Source: CAXMMR01 sp965198995 (GTDB taxonomy: Bacteria > Pseudomonadota > Alphaproteobacteria > Acetobacterales > Acetobacteraceae). From it: a stretch of 64,000 nt of DNA. Below the pieces are notes generated by a model. It made no database searches, was not told the origin of the DNA, and worked only from the letters and a program-made list of their open reading frames with translations. The stretch spans positions 2,480,001-2,544,000 of the forward strand of contig CBDAQG010000002.1 of NCBI GenBank assembly GCA_965198995.1, written 5' to 3'. Positions 6,848 to 14,761 of the stretch are shown piece by piece. Every line of letters starts with the position of its first letter. The first letter of the stretch is position 1. Both the position numbers and the translations under genes were made by a program.

Positions 6848-9733
6848 CTAGAACGGCTGCAACAAGCGCTCGATATAGTCGAGCTCCTGCCGCGGCCGGC
6901 TACGTTCCGCGTCGCGCCGCCGCAGCTCCTGCAGGATCAGCCGGCTGCGCGCGGCGGGGCCGTCAGGCGGCAGCCGCCAGTCGGACTCACCCTCCCGTCC
7001 GTCCGCGGTCTCGCCGTTGCGCCCGAACGGGTCGTCGCCGCGGCCGCTGCCGTCCGGCTGGTCGGCGGCTTCGCTGAGGCCGCCGCTCTCGCCCTGGCCG
7101 CCGGGGCGGCCCTGTCCGCCGCCGCTCGCCATCGCCTGGCCGCCGCGCTGCAGGGCGGCGAGCGCCTGGCGCTGCGCCGCTGCGGCGGCGTTGTCCTGGC
7201 CGGCGAGCAGCGCCTGCTCGGCCTGGCCCATCGCCCGGTCGGCCTGGCTCAGCGCCTGCCGCTCCGGTCCGGCCGGCGCGGCGGCGGGCCCGCCCTGACC
7301 GGCCTGAGCCTCGCCCGGGGCGCCCTGCTGCGCGCCTTGGCGCAGCGCCTGCAGGGTGTCGCGGATCGCCCGCTGCTGCGCCGCCTCGCCGCGCCGCGCC
7401 GTGGTCTGCTCCGCCTGATCCGAGCGGGCTTGACCCGAGCCAGCCTGACCCGAGCCAGCCTGGTCCGAGCCAGCCTGGTCATTCCCCGCCTGCTCGTTGC
7501 CCGCCTGATCGTTGCCCGCCTGCTCGTTGCCCGCCTGATCGTTGCCCGCCCGATCGGGCGCACCAGGCTCGCGCGGTGCGCCCAGACGCCCGGCGGAGAG
7601 CAGCCCGGATGACAGCGCGGACGGGTCGTCGGCGTCGGCATCGGTCTGGCTGGGCGGGCTGAAATTCTCGAGCTCGGCGGCGCGGGCGGCGGCGGCCCGT
7701 TGCTGCGCCGCCGCGTGCCGGGCCTGGACCTGGCTGAGCAGCGCCGCCTGCCGGTCGAGCAGCGCCCGGGCGGCGCGGGCGCGCGCCTGCTGCTCCGGGC
7801 TGGCGCCGGGATGGGTGATCTGCTGCGCCGCCGCCATCGCCGCGCCCGCCGGGCCCTGCAGCTTGTCGAGCAGCGCCCCGAGCGCCGCCAGCTTACCCTT
7901 CAGCGCGCCGACATCGCCGTGCCGCGCATCATCGCGCATCGCCTGCAGCATCTGGTCGAGCGTGCCTGCCTGCGGCGCGGCGCCCGTCGGCGTGGCGCGC
8001 TGCCCGGCCCGGGCGGCGTCGAGCAGGGCGGCGATGCGCCGATGCAGCGCCGCCTGCAGCGCGCTCACCTGGGCGGCGAGGCGCGCCGTACCGGGGTTGG
8101 CGCCGTCGAGTTGCCGCTGCAGCGCGTCGCGCGCCGCGTCGAGCCGCGCCCGCGCCGGTGCCGCGGCCGGCCGCTCGATCGCCTGGGCCAGGGTCCACAG
8201 CCGTTCGACCGCCTCGTCCGCCGCCGCCGGCGCGCCGTCATCGGCGAGCAGCGCCGCCACCGCCTCCAGGTTGACGACCTCGCCAAACCCCAGCGTCTGC
8301 GCCTCCGCCGAGCCCAGCGCCAGAGCGAGGTTCGCCTCCGCCGTCACCCGCGCCGCCGGGTCCACGACCAGGCCGCGCCGCACCTGCACGAGCAGCTGTG
8401 CGAGCGGGTCGGTGAAGCGCTGCTCGGGCAGGATCAGCCGCGCCGCCGCGCCGCTCGCCGCCACCCCGGCGACGTCGCGGCCGACCAGCCGCAGGGTTAC
8501 CGCGAGCCCCGCCCAGGGATGCGCGATCAGCTCCGCCGCGGCGACCCCGGTGGCGTCGTGCCGGCGCGGCGGCGGGATCGGCAGGGTGAGCGCCGGCAGG
8601 TCGGGCCGCGCGTCGAGCCGGATCTCGGTGGCCAGCGCCGCCATGCCGTAGCCGGAGACGGCGCGCCACGGCAGCCGCACGTGCCGCCCACCATGCGCGA
8701 CGTCGGGCGGCGCCGACCAGCTCAGCGTCGGCGCCGCGGCGTCGACGATGCCGACCTGCCAGCGCGCCAGCCGGTGCCAGCCGGCGCTGACGCTGAGGGT
8801 GCCGGCGCGGTCGAGCCGCCGCGTCGCCTGCCAACTGCCGCCGCCGAGCCGGTCGAGCGCCGTTTGCGTCGTCGTCAGGTAGCTTAGCTGCGGCTTCACC
8901 GGGCTGCCGGTCACCTCGAGCAGCAGGCTGGTGCCGGCCGGCACGGTGATCGCGTCCTCGTCGGCGCCGAGCAGCCGCGGCGGCAGCCCGGTGAAGCTCG
9001 GCGGGGTGATCCAGGCCTGCAGGGTCGGCGCCGTGCCGCCCGCCGTCGGGTCGGGGGCGAAGGCGGCGAGCAGCCGCGCCCCGGTTTGTCCGCCGGCGCG
9101 CCAGACGCCACCGGCCAGCAGCGCCAGCAGCGCCCCGGCCGCGAGCCAGGCCTGCGGCCGGGCAAGCCGCGGCGGGCCGACGCGCGCGCCTGCCGCGGCG
9201 GCCGCCGCCTGCTGCAGATGCGCCCGCCACAGCGCCGCGTCGCCATCGGCCGGGCGGTCGGTCAGGGCGGCGAGCGGCCGGTGACGCAGGCCGCCGGCCT
9301 GCTCGAGCCGCCGGTCGACGGCGCCGCGATCCGGCCGCACGATGCCGCGCGCCGCGCGCACGCCGAGCCCGACCACGCCCGCCACCACCAGCGCCAGCAG
9401 CGCCAGCCGCTCGAGGCCGCTCCAGCCGGCGAACAGGCCGAGCAGCGCCGCCGCGGCATAGGCGCCGGGCAAGCCCGCCGCCGGGGCGGCCGCCGGCACC
9501 GCCTGCTCGGCCAGCAGCAGCCAGCCGGCCAGGCGCCGCCGGCGCCCGAGCCGCCGCGCCGGATCACCTCGAAGCGCGCGCCGTCCACCATCACCTGGGC
9601 GGCGAGCGGCCGGGCATTGTAGGTGGAGCTCATCGTCGCACCGTAGGCGCCGGCATCGAGCAGCGCGACCAGCGCGCCCGGCGCCATGGCCGGCAGCCAA
9701 CGCCCCTGCCCCAGCACGTCGGCGCTCTCGCAC
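6848..9733 (-). CDS. DUF4175 (TIGR02302-like) large membrane protein, abnormal 5' end
   Basis: A large leftward frame. From about 9545 down it encodes a typical TIGR02302/DUF4175 protein: two N-terminal transmembrane segments (WLLLAEQAVPAAAP region and LERLALLALVVAGVVGL), the conserved RRLEQAGGLRHRPLAAL segment, a third helix, an extracytoplasmic beta domain with ITPPSFTG, and a long Ala/Gln-rich helical C-terminus with an imperfect AGNDQ/AGNEQ pentapeptide repeat. The family has unknown function and often follows lysA. Upstream of about 9545 the frame only shadows lysA, and no ATG, GTG or TTG lies just before the first helix. The true start has therefore been lost, is noncanonical, or is obscured by a sequence error. 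Coordinates give the longest ATG frame. Confidence 0.7.
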   Translation of the reverse strand: MRERRRAGAGALAAGHGAGRAGRAARCRRLRCDDELHLQCPAARRPGDGGRRALRGDPARRLGRRRRLAGWLLLAEQAVPAAAPAAGLPGAYAAAALLGLFAGWSGLERLALLALVVAGVVGLGVRAARGIVRPDRGAVDRRLEQAGGLRHRPLAALTDRPADGDAALWRAHLQQAAAAAAGARVGPPRLARPQAWLAAGALLALLAGGVWRAGGQTGARLLAAFAPDPTAGGTAPTLQAWITPPSFTGLPPRLLGADEDAITVPAGTSLLLEVTGSPVKPQLSYLTTTQTALDRLGGGSWQATRRLDRAGTLSVSAGWHRLARWQVGIVDAAAPTLSWSAPPDVAHGGRHVRLPWRAVSGYGMAALATEIRLDARPDLPALTLPIPPPRRHDATGVAAAELIAHPWAGLAVTLRLVGRDVAGVAASGAAARLILPEQRFTDPLAQLLVQVRRGLVVDPAARVTAEANLALALGSAEAQTLGFGEVVNLEAVAALLADDGAPAAADEAVERLWTLAQAIERPAAAPARARLDAARDALQRQLDGANPGTARLAAQVSALQAALHRRIAALLDAARAGQRATPTGAAPQAGTLDQMLQAMRDDARHGDVGALKGKLAALGALLDKLQGPAGAAMAAAQQITHPGASPEQQARARAARALLDRQAALLSQVQARHAAAQQRAAAARAAELENFSPPSQTDADADDPSALSSGLLSAGRLGAPREPGAPDRAGNDQAGNEQAGNDQAGNEQAGNDQAGSDQAGSGQAGSGQARSDQAEQTTARRGEAAQQRAIRDTLQALRQGAQQGAPGEAQAGQGGPAAAPAGPERQALSQADRAMGQAEQALLAGQDNAAAAAQRQALAALQRGGQAMASGGGQGRPGGQGESGGLSEAADQPDGSGRGDDPFGRNGETADGREGESDWRLPPDGPAARSRLILQELRRRDAERSRPRQELDYIERLLQPF
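7411..7557. repeat. 15-base minisatellite within the DUF4175 gene
   Basis: On the plus strand a unit close to CCTGATCGTTGCCCG repeats about ten times, with alternation of GATCGTTG and GCTCGTTG. On the coding strand this gives AGNDQ and AGNEQ pentapeptides, grading into AGSDQ and AGSGQ. The copies nearest 7500-7550 are almost identical, implying recent slippage. The segment is in a low-complexity linker. Confidence 0.85.
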
Positions 9734-10809
9734 ACCGGCCCGACCACGTCGACCAGCTCCAGCCCCGCCGCCCCCGCCCTCGCAGCAGCAACCGGCAGCA
9801 CCCCATGCCAGGCGCCATACAGCGCCGGCCGCAGCAGGTCGTTCATCGCCGCGTCCAGCACCACCAGCGGCCGCGGCACGCCCAGCCGCTTGCTCAGCAC
9901 CACCGCACTCAGCAGCACCCCGGCCGGCCCGACCAGCCAGCGCCCGGGCTCCACCACGATACGCACGCCAAGCCCGCCGAAGCTCGCCCGGATCGCCCCG
10001 GCCAGCGCTGCCGGCGAGCCGGCCGGCGCGTCAGCCTCGCCGATCCCCAGGCCGCCGCCGCAATCCACCACCGCCACCACCTGCCCCGCCTCGCGCAGGC
10101 CACGCACCAGCGCCGCAACGCGCCCGAACGCCGCCCGGTAGGGCGCCATCGAGCTGATCTGGCTGCCGATATGCACCGCCAGCCCGACCGGGCGCAGCCC
10201 CGGCATCGCCGCCGCCGCCGCATACAGCCCCGCCGCCTCGCCGAGCGCGATGCCGAACTTGTCGCCCGACCGCCCGGTGCTGATCTTGTCATGCGTCAAC
10301 GCGTCGACGTCCGGGTTCACCCGCAGCGCCACCGCCGCCACCCGCCCCGCCGCGTGCGCCACCGCCGACAGCATCGCCAGCTCCTCGGCGCTCTCGACGT
10401 TGATCTGGCCAACCCCCGCCGCCAGCGCCGCGCCGAGCTCATCCCGCCGCTTGCCGACGCCGGAGAACACCACGTCGCCCGGCGCGATCCCGGCCCGCAA
10501 CGCCCGCGCCAACTCGCCGCCGCTCACCACGTCGGCCCCCGCCCCACCAGCCCGCATCAGCGACAGCACCGCCAGGTGGTCGTTCGCCTTCACCGCATAA
10601 TGCACCCGCGCCGCGCCAAGCCCGGCCAGCGCGTCCTGCAACGCCGCCAGCCGACCCCGCATCGTCGCCGCGCCGTAGACCCAGCAGGGCGTGCCCGCCA
10701 CCGCCGCCACGGCGGCGAGCGGGACGTCCTCCAGCATCAAGCCGTCCAGGACGTGCCGCGTCAGGTGCGGTCGGGCAGCCAGCAACTCCTCGGCGGTTGG
10801 GTCGGGCAT
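9262..10809 (-). CDS. lysA: Diaminopimelate decarboxylase with aberrant C-terminus
   Basis: Catalyses the last step of lysine synthesis, meso-diaminopimelate to lysine plus CO2. It is a PLP-dependent fold III enzyme: PLP lysine in YAVKAND (K74), the HIGSQ loop near 213-217, the PLP-phosphate glycines GGGLGIG (251-257), EPGR (288-290) and the catalytic cysteine in GPVCESAD (C360), then STYNARP. Family members end about 17 residues after the VIR strand. Here, after VIRR (418, near base 9556), the frame runs about 97 residues into a Trp/Cys/Arg-rich sequence that is DUF4175 read out of frame. The catalytic part is complete, so the enzyme may still work. ATG at 10809 fits the family start. A hairpin repeat separates it from lptM upstream. 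Confidence 0.88.
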   Translation of the reverse strand: MPDPTAEELLAARPHLTRHVLDGLMLEDVPLAAVAAVAGTPCWVYGAATMRGRLAALQDALAGLGAARVHYAVKANDHLAVLSLMRAGGAGADVVSGGELARALRAGIAPGDVVFSGVGKRRDELGAALAAGVGQINVESAEELAMLSAVAHAAGRVAAVALRVNPDVDALTHDKISTGRSGDKFGIALGEAAGLYAAAAAMPGLRPVGLAVHIGSQISSMAPYRAAFGRVAALVRGLREAGQVVAVVDCGGGLGIGEADAPAGSPAALAGAIRASFGGLGVRIVVEPGRWLVGPAGVLLSAVVLSKRLGVPRPLVVLDAAMNDLLRPALYGAWHGVLPVAAARAGAAGLELVDVVGPVCESADVLGQGRWLPAMAPGALVALLDAGAYGATMSSTYNARPLAAQVMVDGARFEVIRRGGSGAGGAWPAGCCWPSRRCRRPPRRRACPAPMPRRRCSACSPAGAASSGWRCWRWWWRAWSGSACARRAASCGRIAAPSTGGSSRPAACVTGRSPP

Positions 10810-10828
10810 GGGTGCTAGTTTAGAAGAG

Positions 10829-10893
10829 GAAGGGAAATGGAAAGGCAAGGGCTCTGCCCTTGACCCGCTGGGGCCCGGGGCCCCAGACCCCAT
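10829..10893. repeat. Intergenic hairpin-module repeat (copy 3a)
   Basis: Just upstream of lysA: an AAGGGCTCTGCCCTT hairpin followed by CTGGGGCCCGGGGCCCCAG, a near-perfect palindrome, matching the A and D/E modules found elsewhere. About 90 bases of ordinary AT-richer sequence separate it from copy 3b. Confidence 0.8.
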
Positions 10894-10984
10894 TTCATAA
10901 GCGCGCTTTTGGGCAAGGATCCGGCAATCTTGCCTAAGGGCAAGTTTCTCGTAAATCATTGATAAATCATATTTTATTTTACGT

Positions 10985-11112
10985 TATCAATGAATGGCTT
11001 CGCCGTGCAAGCTCGCCAGAGCTCTTGTTAAATGGGGTGTGGGGCCGCGGGCCCCGTCGTGCGAAGGCACGCTGGCGCGTGACGGGTCCAGGGCAGCGCC
11101 CTGGCCGTCCTT
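10985..11112. repeat. Intergenic hairpin-module repeat (copy 3b) with 27-bp repeat core
   Basis: Contains module C in variant form (ATGGCTTCGCCGTGCAAG), a GGGGCCGCGGGCCCC hairpin, one unit of the GTCGTGCGAAGGCACGCTG core seen in tandem at 6725-6805, and a CCAGGGCAGCGCCCTGG hairpin. It ends about 20 bases beyond the lptM stop, so it lies inside the argH-lptM / lysA gap. Confidence 0.8.
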
Positions 11113-11131
11113 CAATCTTGCTGTATTTCGC

Positions 11132-11257
11132 CTAATTCGGCGGATAAAGCTTAGGATAGATGATCCTGTTCGCCGGCCCTGGCGGGCTTGGATCGCCGCG
11201 TTTGCCGCAGCCCGCCAGCACCAGGGCGAGCGCCAGCATGAGCAGCGTCGTCCTCAC
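11132..11257 (-). CDS. lptM: LptM-like small lipoprotein
   Basis: A 41-residue lipoprotein. A GTG at 11257 overlaps the argH stop as GTGA. The peptide begins MRTTLLMLALALVLAGCGKR: a signal peptide with the lipobox LAGC, then GKRGDPSPPGP and a short tail with IIYPKLYPPN. This matches the YifL/LptM family, in which the tiny lipoprotein helps maturation of the LptDE lipopolysaccharide translocon. The argH-lptM-lysA order is a known alphaproteobacterial arrangement. The gene is easily missed because of its size and GTG start. Confidence 0.85.
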   Translation of the reverse strand: MRTTLLMLALALVLAGCGKRGDPSPPGPANRIIYPKLYPPN

Positions 11258-12684
11258 GCCAGCGCCGCCTGCCAGGCGCCCGCGGCGGCGGCGACGCGCT
11301 CCGGCGCGGTGCCGCCATCGCTGCGGCGCGAGGCGATCGAGGCCGGCACGCTCAGCGCCGCCTGCGCCTCGGCGGTGATGCGCGGCTCGATCGCGCGCAT
11401 CGCCGCGAGCGGCATCTGGTCGAGCCCCTGCCCGGCTGCCTCGGCCGCGGCGACGATGCGGCCGGTGACGTGGTGGGCGGTGCGGAACGGTAGGTGCAGC
11501 ACCCGCACCAGCCAGTCGGCGAGGTCGGTCGCGGTGCTGTAGCCGCTGCCGGCCAAGGCGGCCATGCGGGCGGTGTCGGCCGTGAGGTCGCGCACCATGC
11601 CGGTGCTGGCGGCGAGGGCGAGGCCGATCGCGTCGGTGGCGTCGAACACGCCGTGCTTGTCCTCCTGGGTGTCCTTCGCATAGGCCAGCGGCAGCCCCTT
11701 CATCACCGTGAGCAGCCCGATCAGCGCGCCGACGATGCGGCCGGACTTGGCGCGGGCGAGCTCGGCGGCGTCCGGATTACGCTTCTGCGGCATGATCGAG
11801 CTGCCGGTCGTCCAGGCGTCCGACAGCCGCACGAAGCCGAACCCGGCCGAGCACCACAGCACGATCTCCTCGGCCAGGCGGGAGAGGTGGACGGCGCAGA
11901 TCGACAGCGCGGCGAGGTATTCGAGCGCGAAGTCGCGGTCCGACACGGCGTCGAGCGAGTTCGCGCACGGCCGGTCGAACCCGAGTGCCGCCGCGGTCAT
12001 CCGCCGGTCGATCGGGAACGAGGTGCCGGCGAGCGCCGCCGCCCCCAGCGGGCACTCGTTGAGCCGGACCCGGGCGTCGCCCAGCCGGCCGCGGTCGCGG
12101 GCGAACATCTCGACATAGGCGAGCAGGTGATGGCCGAAGGTGATCGGCTGAGCGGTCTGCAGGTGGGTGAAGCCCGGCATCGGGTCGGCGGCGTGCTCGG
12201 CGGCGCGGTCGGCCAGCGCCCGCATCAGCGCCCGCAGCCCGGCATCGGCGTCGTCGATGGCGTCGCGGATCCACAGCCGGAAGTCGGTGGCCACCTGGTC
12301 GTTGCGGCTGCGCGCCGTGTGCAGCCGCAGGCCCGGCTCGCCGATGCGCTCGGAGAGCCGCGCCTCGATGTTCATGTGCACGTCCTCGAGCGCCGCGTCG
12401 AAGGCGAACCGCCCGGCCTCGATCTCGCTGGCGATGTCGGCAAGGCCGGCGCGGATCGCCGCCTCGTCCGCGGCGGCGATGATGCCCTGGCGCGCCAGCA
12501 TCGCCGCATGGGCGAGGGAGCCGCGGATGTCATGCCGCCACAGCCGCTGGTCGACGTCGATCGAGGCGTTGATCTGGCCCATGACCGCGGCCGGGCCGCC
12601 GGCGAAGCGGCCGCCCCATTGGACATTCGCCGGCCGCGCGCCATCTGTCGATCCCGTCGCGCCAGGCTCTCCCTCGATGTCCAA
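11254..12684 (-). CDS. argH: Argininosuccinate lyase
   Basis: Splits argininosuccinate into arginine and fumarate, the last step of arginine synthesis; a tetrameric cytosolic enzyme of the fumarase/aspartase superfamily. Seen: QWGGRFAGGPA near the N-terminus, DVHMNIEARL, LHTARSRNDQVATD, MPGFTHLQTAQPI, and the superfamily signature GSSIMPQKRNPD with the catalytic serine. Length is normal. The start is uncertain: there is no ATG near the conserved N-terminus, and a TTG at 12684 puts about 24 residues before it. That TTG overlaps the divergent tlpA start at 12677, leaving no intergenic promoter space. The stop overlaps the lptM start. Confidence 0.9.
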   Translation of the reverse strand: MDIEGEPGATGSTDGARPANVQWGGRFAGGPAAVMGQINASIDVDQRLWRHDIRGSLAHAAMLARQGIIAAADEAAIRAGLADIASEIEAGRFAFDAALEDVHMNIEARLSERIGEPGLRLHTARSRNDQVATDFRLWIRDAIDDADAGLRALMRALADRAAEHAADPMPGFTHLQTAQPITFGHHLLAYVEMFARDRGRLGDARVRLNECPLGAAALAGTSFPIDRRMTAAALGFDRPCANSLDAVSDRDFALEYLAALSICAVHLSRLAEEIVLWCSAGFGFVRLSDAWTTGSSIMPQKRNPDAAELARAKSGRIVGALIGLLTVMKGLPLAYAKDTQEDKHGVFDATDAIGLALAASTGMVRDLTADTARMAALAGSGYSTATDLADWLVRVLHLPFRTAHHVTGRIVAAAEAAGQGLDQMPLAAMRAIEPRITAEAQAALSVPASIASRRSDGGTAPERVAAAAGAWQAALA

Positions 12685-13291
12685 CCGCCCGTCCGTCCTG
12701 AAGCTGATCACCCGGCGCGCCCTGCTGGCCGGCGCCGGGACCGTACTCGGCGTCGTCGTGCTGCGCAATTCGAGGCTCGGCGGGCCGTTCGCCTCGCCGC
12801 CGCCGATCATCCACCCCCGGCCCGACGCCGGCCCCGACGGGCTCGCCAACTTCAGCGCCGTCACCCCGCCGCTGGCGCTGCCGGCGCTCGCCTTCACCAC
12901 CGAGGACGGCAGCCGCCGCACCCTGGCCGATTATCGCGGCCAGGCAGTGGTGCTGAACTTCTGGGCCACCTGGTGCGGCCCCTGCGTGCAGGAGATGCCG
13001 GCGCTGCAGAGCCTGGCGCGCGCGCTCGCCGGCAGCGGCATCGTCGTGCTCGCCGTCTCGGCCGACCGCGCCGGCGCCGCGGTGGTGCGCCCCTTCCTCG
13101 ACGCGCACGGCCTGACCACCCTGCCGGTGCTGCTGGACCCGCAAAACACCAGCGTGCAGGCGCTCGGCCTCAGCGGCTTCCCGACCACCCTGCTGATCGG
13201 CCGCGACGGCCTGGAGCACGGGATGCTGGAGGGCTCGGCCGATTGGAGCGCGCCGGCCGCCAGCGCGCTGGTGCGGCGGGTGCTCGGATAA
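12677..13291 (+). CDS. tlpA: TlpA-family thiol:disulfide oxidoreductase
   Basis: A 204-residue thioredoxin-fold protein with an N-terminal membrane anchor (ALLAGAGTVLGVVVL, about residues 15-30) and the active site FWATWCGPC (WCGPC, 99-103), followed by VLAVSADR and a GFPTTLLIG cis-proline segment. TlpA proteins are periplasmic membrane-anchored reductases, often serving cytochrome oxidase copper-site maturation. The ATG at 12677 lies immediately before the anchor. The gene is divergent from argH with overlapping 5' ends and convergent with the glycoside hydrolase gene, with a hairpin repeat between. Confidence 0.88.
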   Translation: MSNRPSVLKLITRRALLAGAGTVLGVVVLRNSRLGGPFASPPPIIHPRPDAGPDGLANFSAVTPPLALPALAFTTEDGSRRTLADYRGQAVVLNFWATWCGPCVQEMPALQSLARALAGSGIVVLAVSADRAGAAVVRPFLDAHGLTTLPVLLDPQNTSVQALGLSGFPTTLLIGRDGLEHGMLEGSADWSAPAASALVRRVLG

Positions 13292-13296
13292 TAGGT

Positions 13297-13370
13297 GAGG
13301 CAGAGGCGCTGCCTCTGGACCTCCGCTGGGGGCGGCGCCCCCAGACCCGCATCCGCGAGGCTTCTGGCCT
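13297..13370. repeat. Intergenic hairpin-module repeat (copy 4)
   Basis: Between convergent stops: a GCAGAGGCGCTGCCTCTGG hairpin (A-type) and hairpin E (GCTGGGGGCGGCGCCCCCAG), then a short GCGAGGCTTC segment. It touches both stop codons. Confidence 0.82.
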
Positions 13371-14761
13371 TACTCCAGCACCACGCGCGCGATTTCCCAC
13401 CCGTTGCCACGGCCTACGGTGCCCGGATTAAGGGTAAAGCTCAGCCGCGGCCCGGCTGGCTCGTGCTGCAGCGTCGCCGGCAGGGTGGTGGTGCCGACGA
13501 GGCGCGAGAGGTCCGGGTCGGCGGTGTCGGCGGCGTGCATCACCTCCGCCTCGACGATGCGGCCGACATGCTGTCCGGGCAGGTCGATGGTGACCGTGCG
13601 CGGACCGTCGCCCATCGAGGGCACGACCAGCGACAGCCGGCCGCCCTGGCTGGCGACGCTGGCCGGCAGGTCGCCGCTCGCGGTCAGCATCGCGCCTTGG
13701 AGGCTGCGCGCCATCCAGCCGAACAGCGCCCCGGTCGCGAACACGGTGGCGCAGTCCGCCGACAGCAGCGCCGTGCCGGGGACGGCGCGCACCGGCGGCC
13801 AGTAGGCGGCGGCGTCCAGCCTCGCCTCGGCCAGCAGGGCAAAGACGCCGACCATCTGGTTGGCGTTGCGGATGCCGTAATCGTCGGCGGTGACGCGCGG
13901 GCCGAGCGACCACTCGGATGCGTAGAGGCCCGGGTGGCCGGCGGCGGCGCGGATCTGGCGGGCGCGCTCGGGCAGCAGGCTGCACAGCGTCTCGGCCTCC
14001 AGGGTGCCGCAATAGGGATGGATCGAGAGGCCGTCGATCGCCGCCCAGCCGACCGGCCCGACCAGGCCGCGGAGCATCGTGACGTCCTCCGGGTGGGTCC
14101 ACTCCACGGTGGCGTAGATCCTCGCGCCCGGTGCGGCGGCGCGCATCGCCGGGGCGACGCGGGCGACCAGCGCGGCATAGGCGGTAAGGTTCTGCGCCCG
14201 CACCGCCGGGTCGTGCTTGGCGCCGCGCTGCAGCCACCACTCGTTGCCGATCTCCCACAGCCCGACCCGACCGGCGAAGCGCTGCACCAGGCTGGCGCTC
14301 AGCTGCACCACCGGCTCGACCTGGGCCGGGTCGCGGATCGCCGGCACGCTCGGGGTGACGAAGCTGGCGCTGGGCGCGACGGCCAGGAACGTCGCCGGAT
14401 CCACGCCCGGGCCATGCGCCGCCTGGCTGTCGCTGAGCTCGCTCTCGGTGTTGCTCGCCCAGTCGTAGCGCTCCGCCGCCCAGCCGCCCGGGTAGCGCAT
14501 CAGCGTGGCGCCGACCGGGCCGCGCATGGCGGCGGTGAACGCCGCGAACACGCTGGCCGGCACCAGGTGCCAGACGTAGTTGACGCCGAACAGGCGCGGG
14601 TCGACCGGGATTGCCGGCGCGGCGGCGACCATGAGGTGGGCGGGCCGGGGCGCCGGCTGTGCCTGCGCCGGCTCGGCGTCGCCCGGCCCGGCAGCGGCGG
14701 CGGCGGCCAGCGACAGCAGGCCGATCTGGCGCAGCACGGCGCGGCCGGCGGTCAGAACCAC
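13370..14761 (-). CDS. Putative secreted glycoside hydrolase (clan GH-A-like)
   Basis: A roughly 460-residue protein with an N-terminal signal peptide (LRQIGLLSLAAAAAA). Its TIM-barrel-like body has motifs expected of retaining clan GH-A enzymes: LWEIGNEWW (NE with the candidate acid/base glutamate), IDGLSIHPYCG, and LYASEWSLG (candidate nucleophile). A C-terminal beta domain follows. This resembles GH39/GH51/GH79-type enzymes; the family is not fixed. No ATG fits, so a GTG at 14761 (ten-base overlap with the upstream gene) was used; a GTG at 14737 is an alternative that leaves a compact signal peptide. It is last of three leftward genes after an export lipoprotein and a glycosyltransferase, so it may trim or release the exported polysaccharide (inference). 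Confidence 0.65.
   Translation of the reverse strand: MVLTAGRAVLRQIGLLSLAAAAAAGPGDAEPAQAQPAPRPAHLMVAAAPAIPVDPRLFGVNYVWHLVPASVFAAFTAAMRGPVGATLMRYPGGWAAERYDWASNTESELSDSQAAHGPGVDPATFLAVAPSASFVTPSVPAIRDPAQVEPVVQLSASLVQRFAGRVGLWEIGNEWWLQRGAKHDPAVRAQNLTAYAALVARVAPAMRAAAPGARIYATVEWTHPEDVTMLRGLVGPVGWAAIDGLSIHPYCGTLEAETLCSLLPERARQIRAAAGHPGLYASEWSLGPRVTADDYGIRNANQMVGVFALLAEARLDAAAYWPPVRAVPGTALLSADCATVFATGALFGWMARSLQGAMLTASGDLPASVASQGGRLSLVVPSMGDGPRTVTIDLPGQHVGRIVEAEVMHAADTADPDLSRLVGTTTLPATLQHEPAGPRLSFTLNPGTVGRGNGWEIARVVLE

Noticed and set aside
7411..7557. CRISPR array
   Set aside because: The regular repeat is a coding minisatellite with no spacers; no CRISPR repeats or cas genes were found anywhere in the window.
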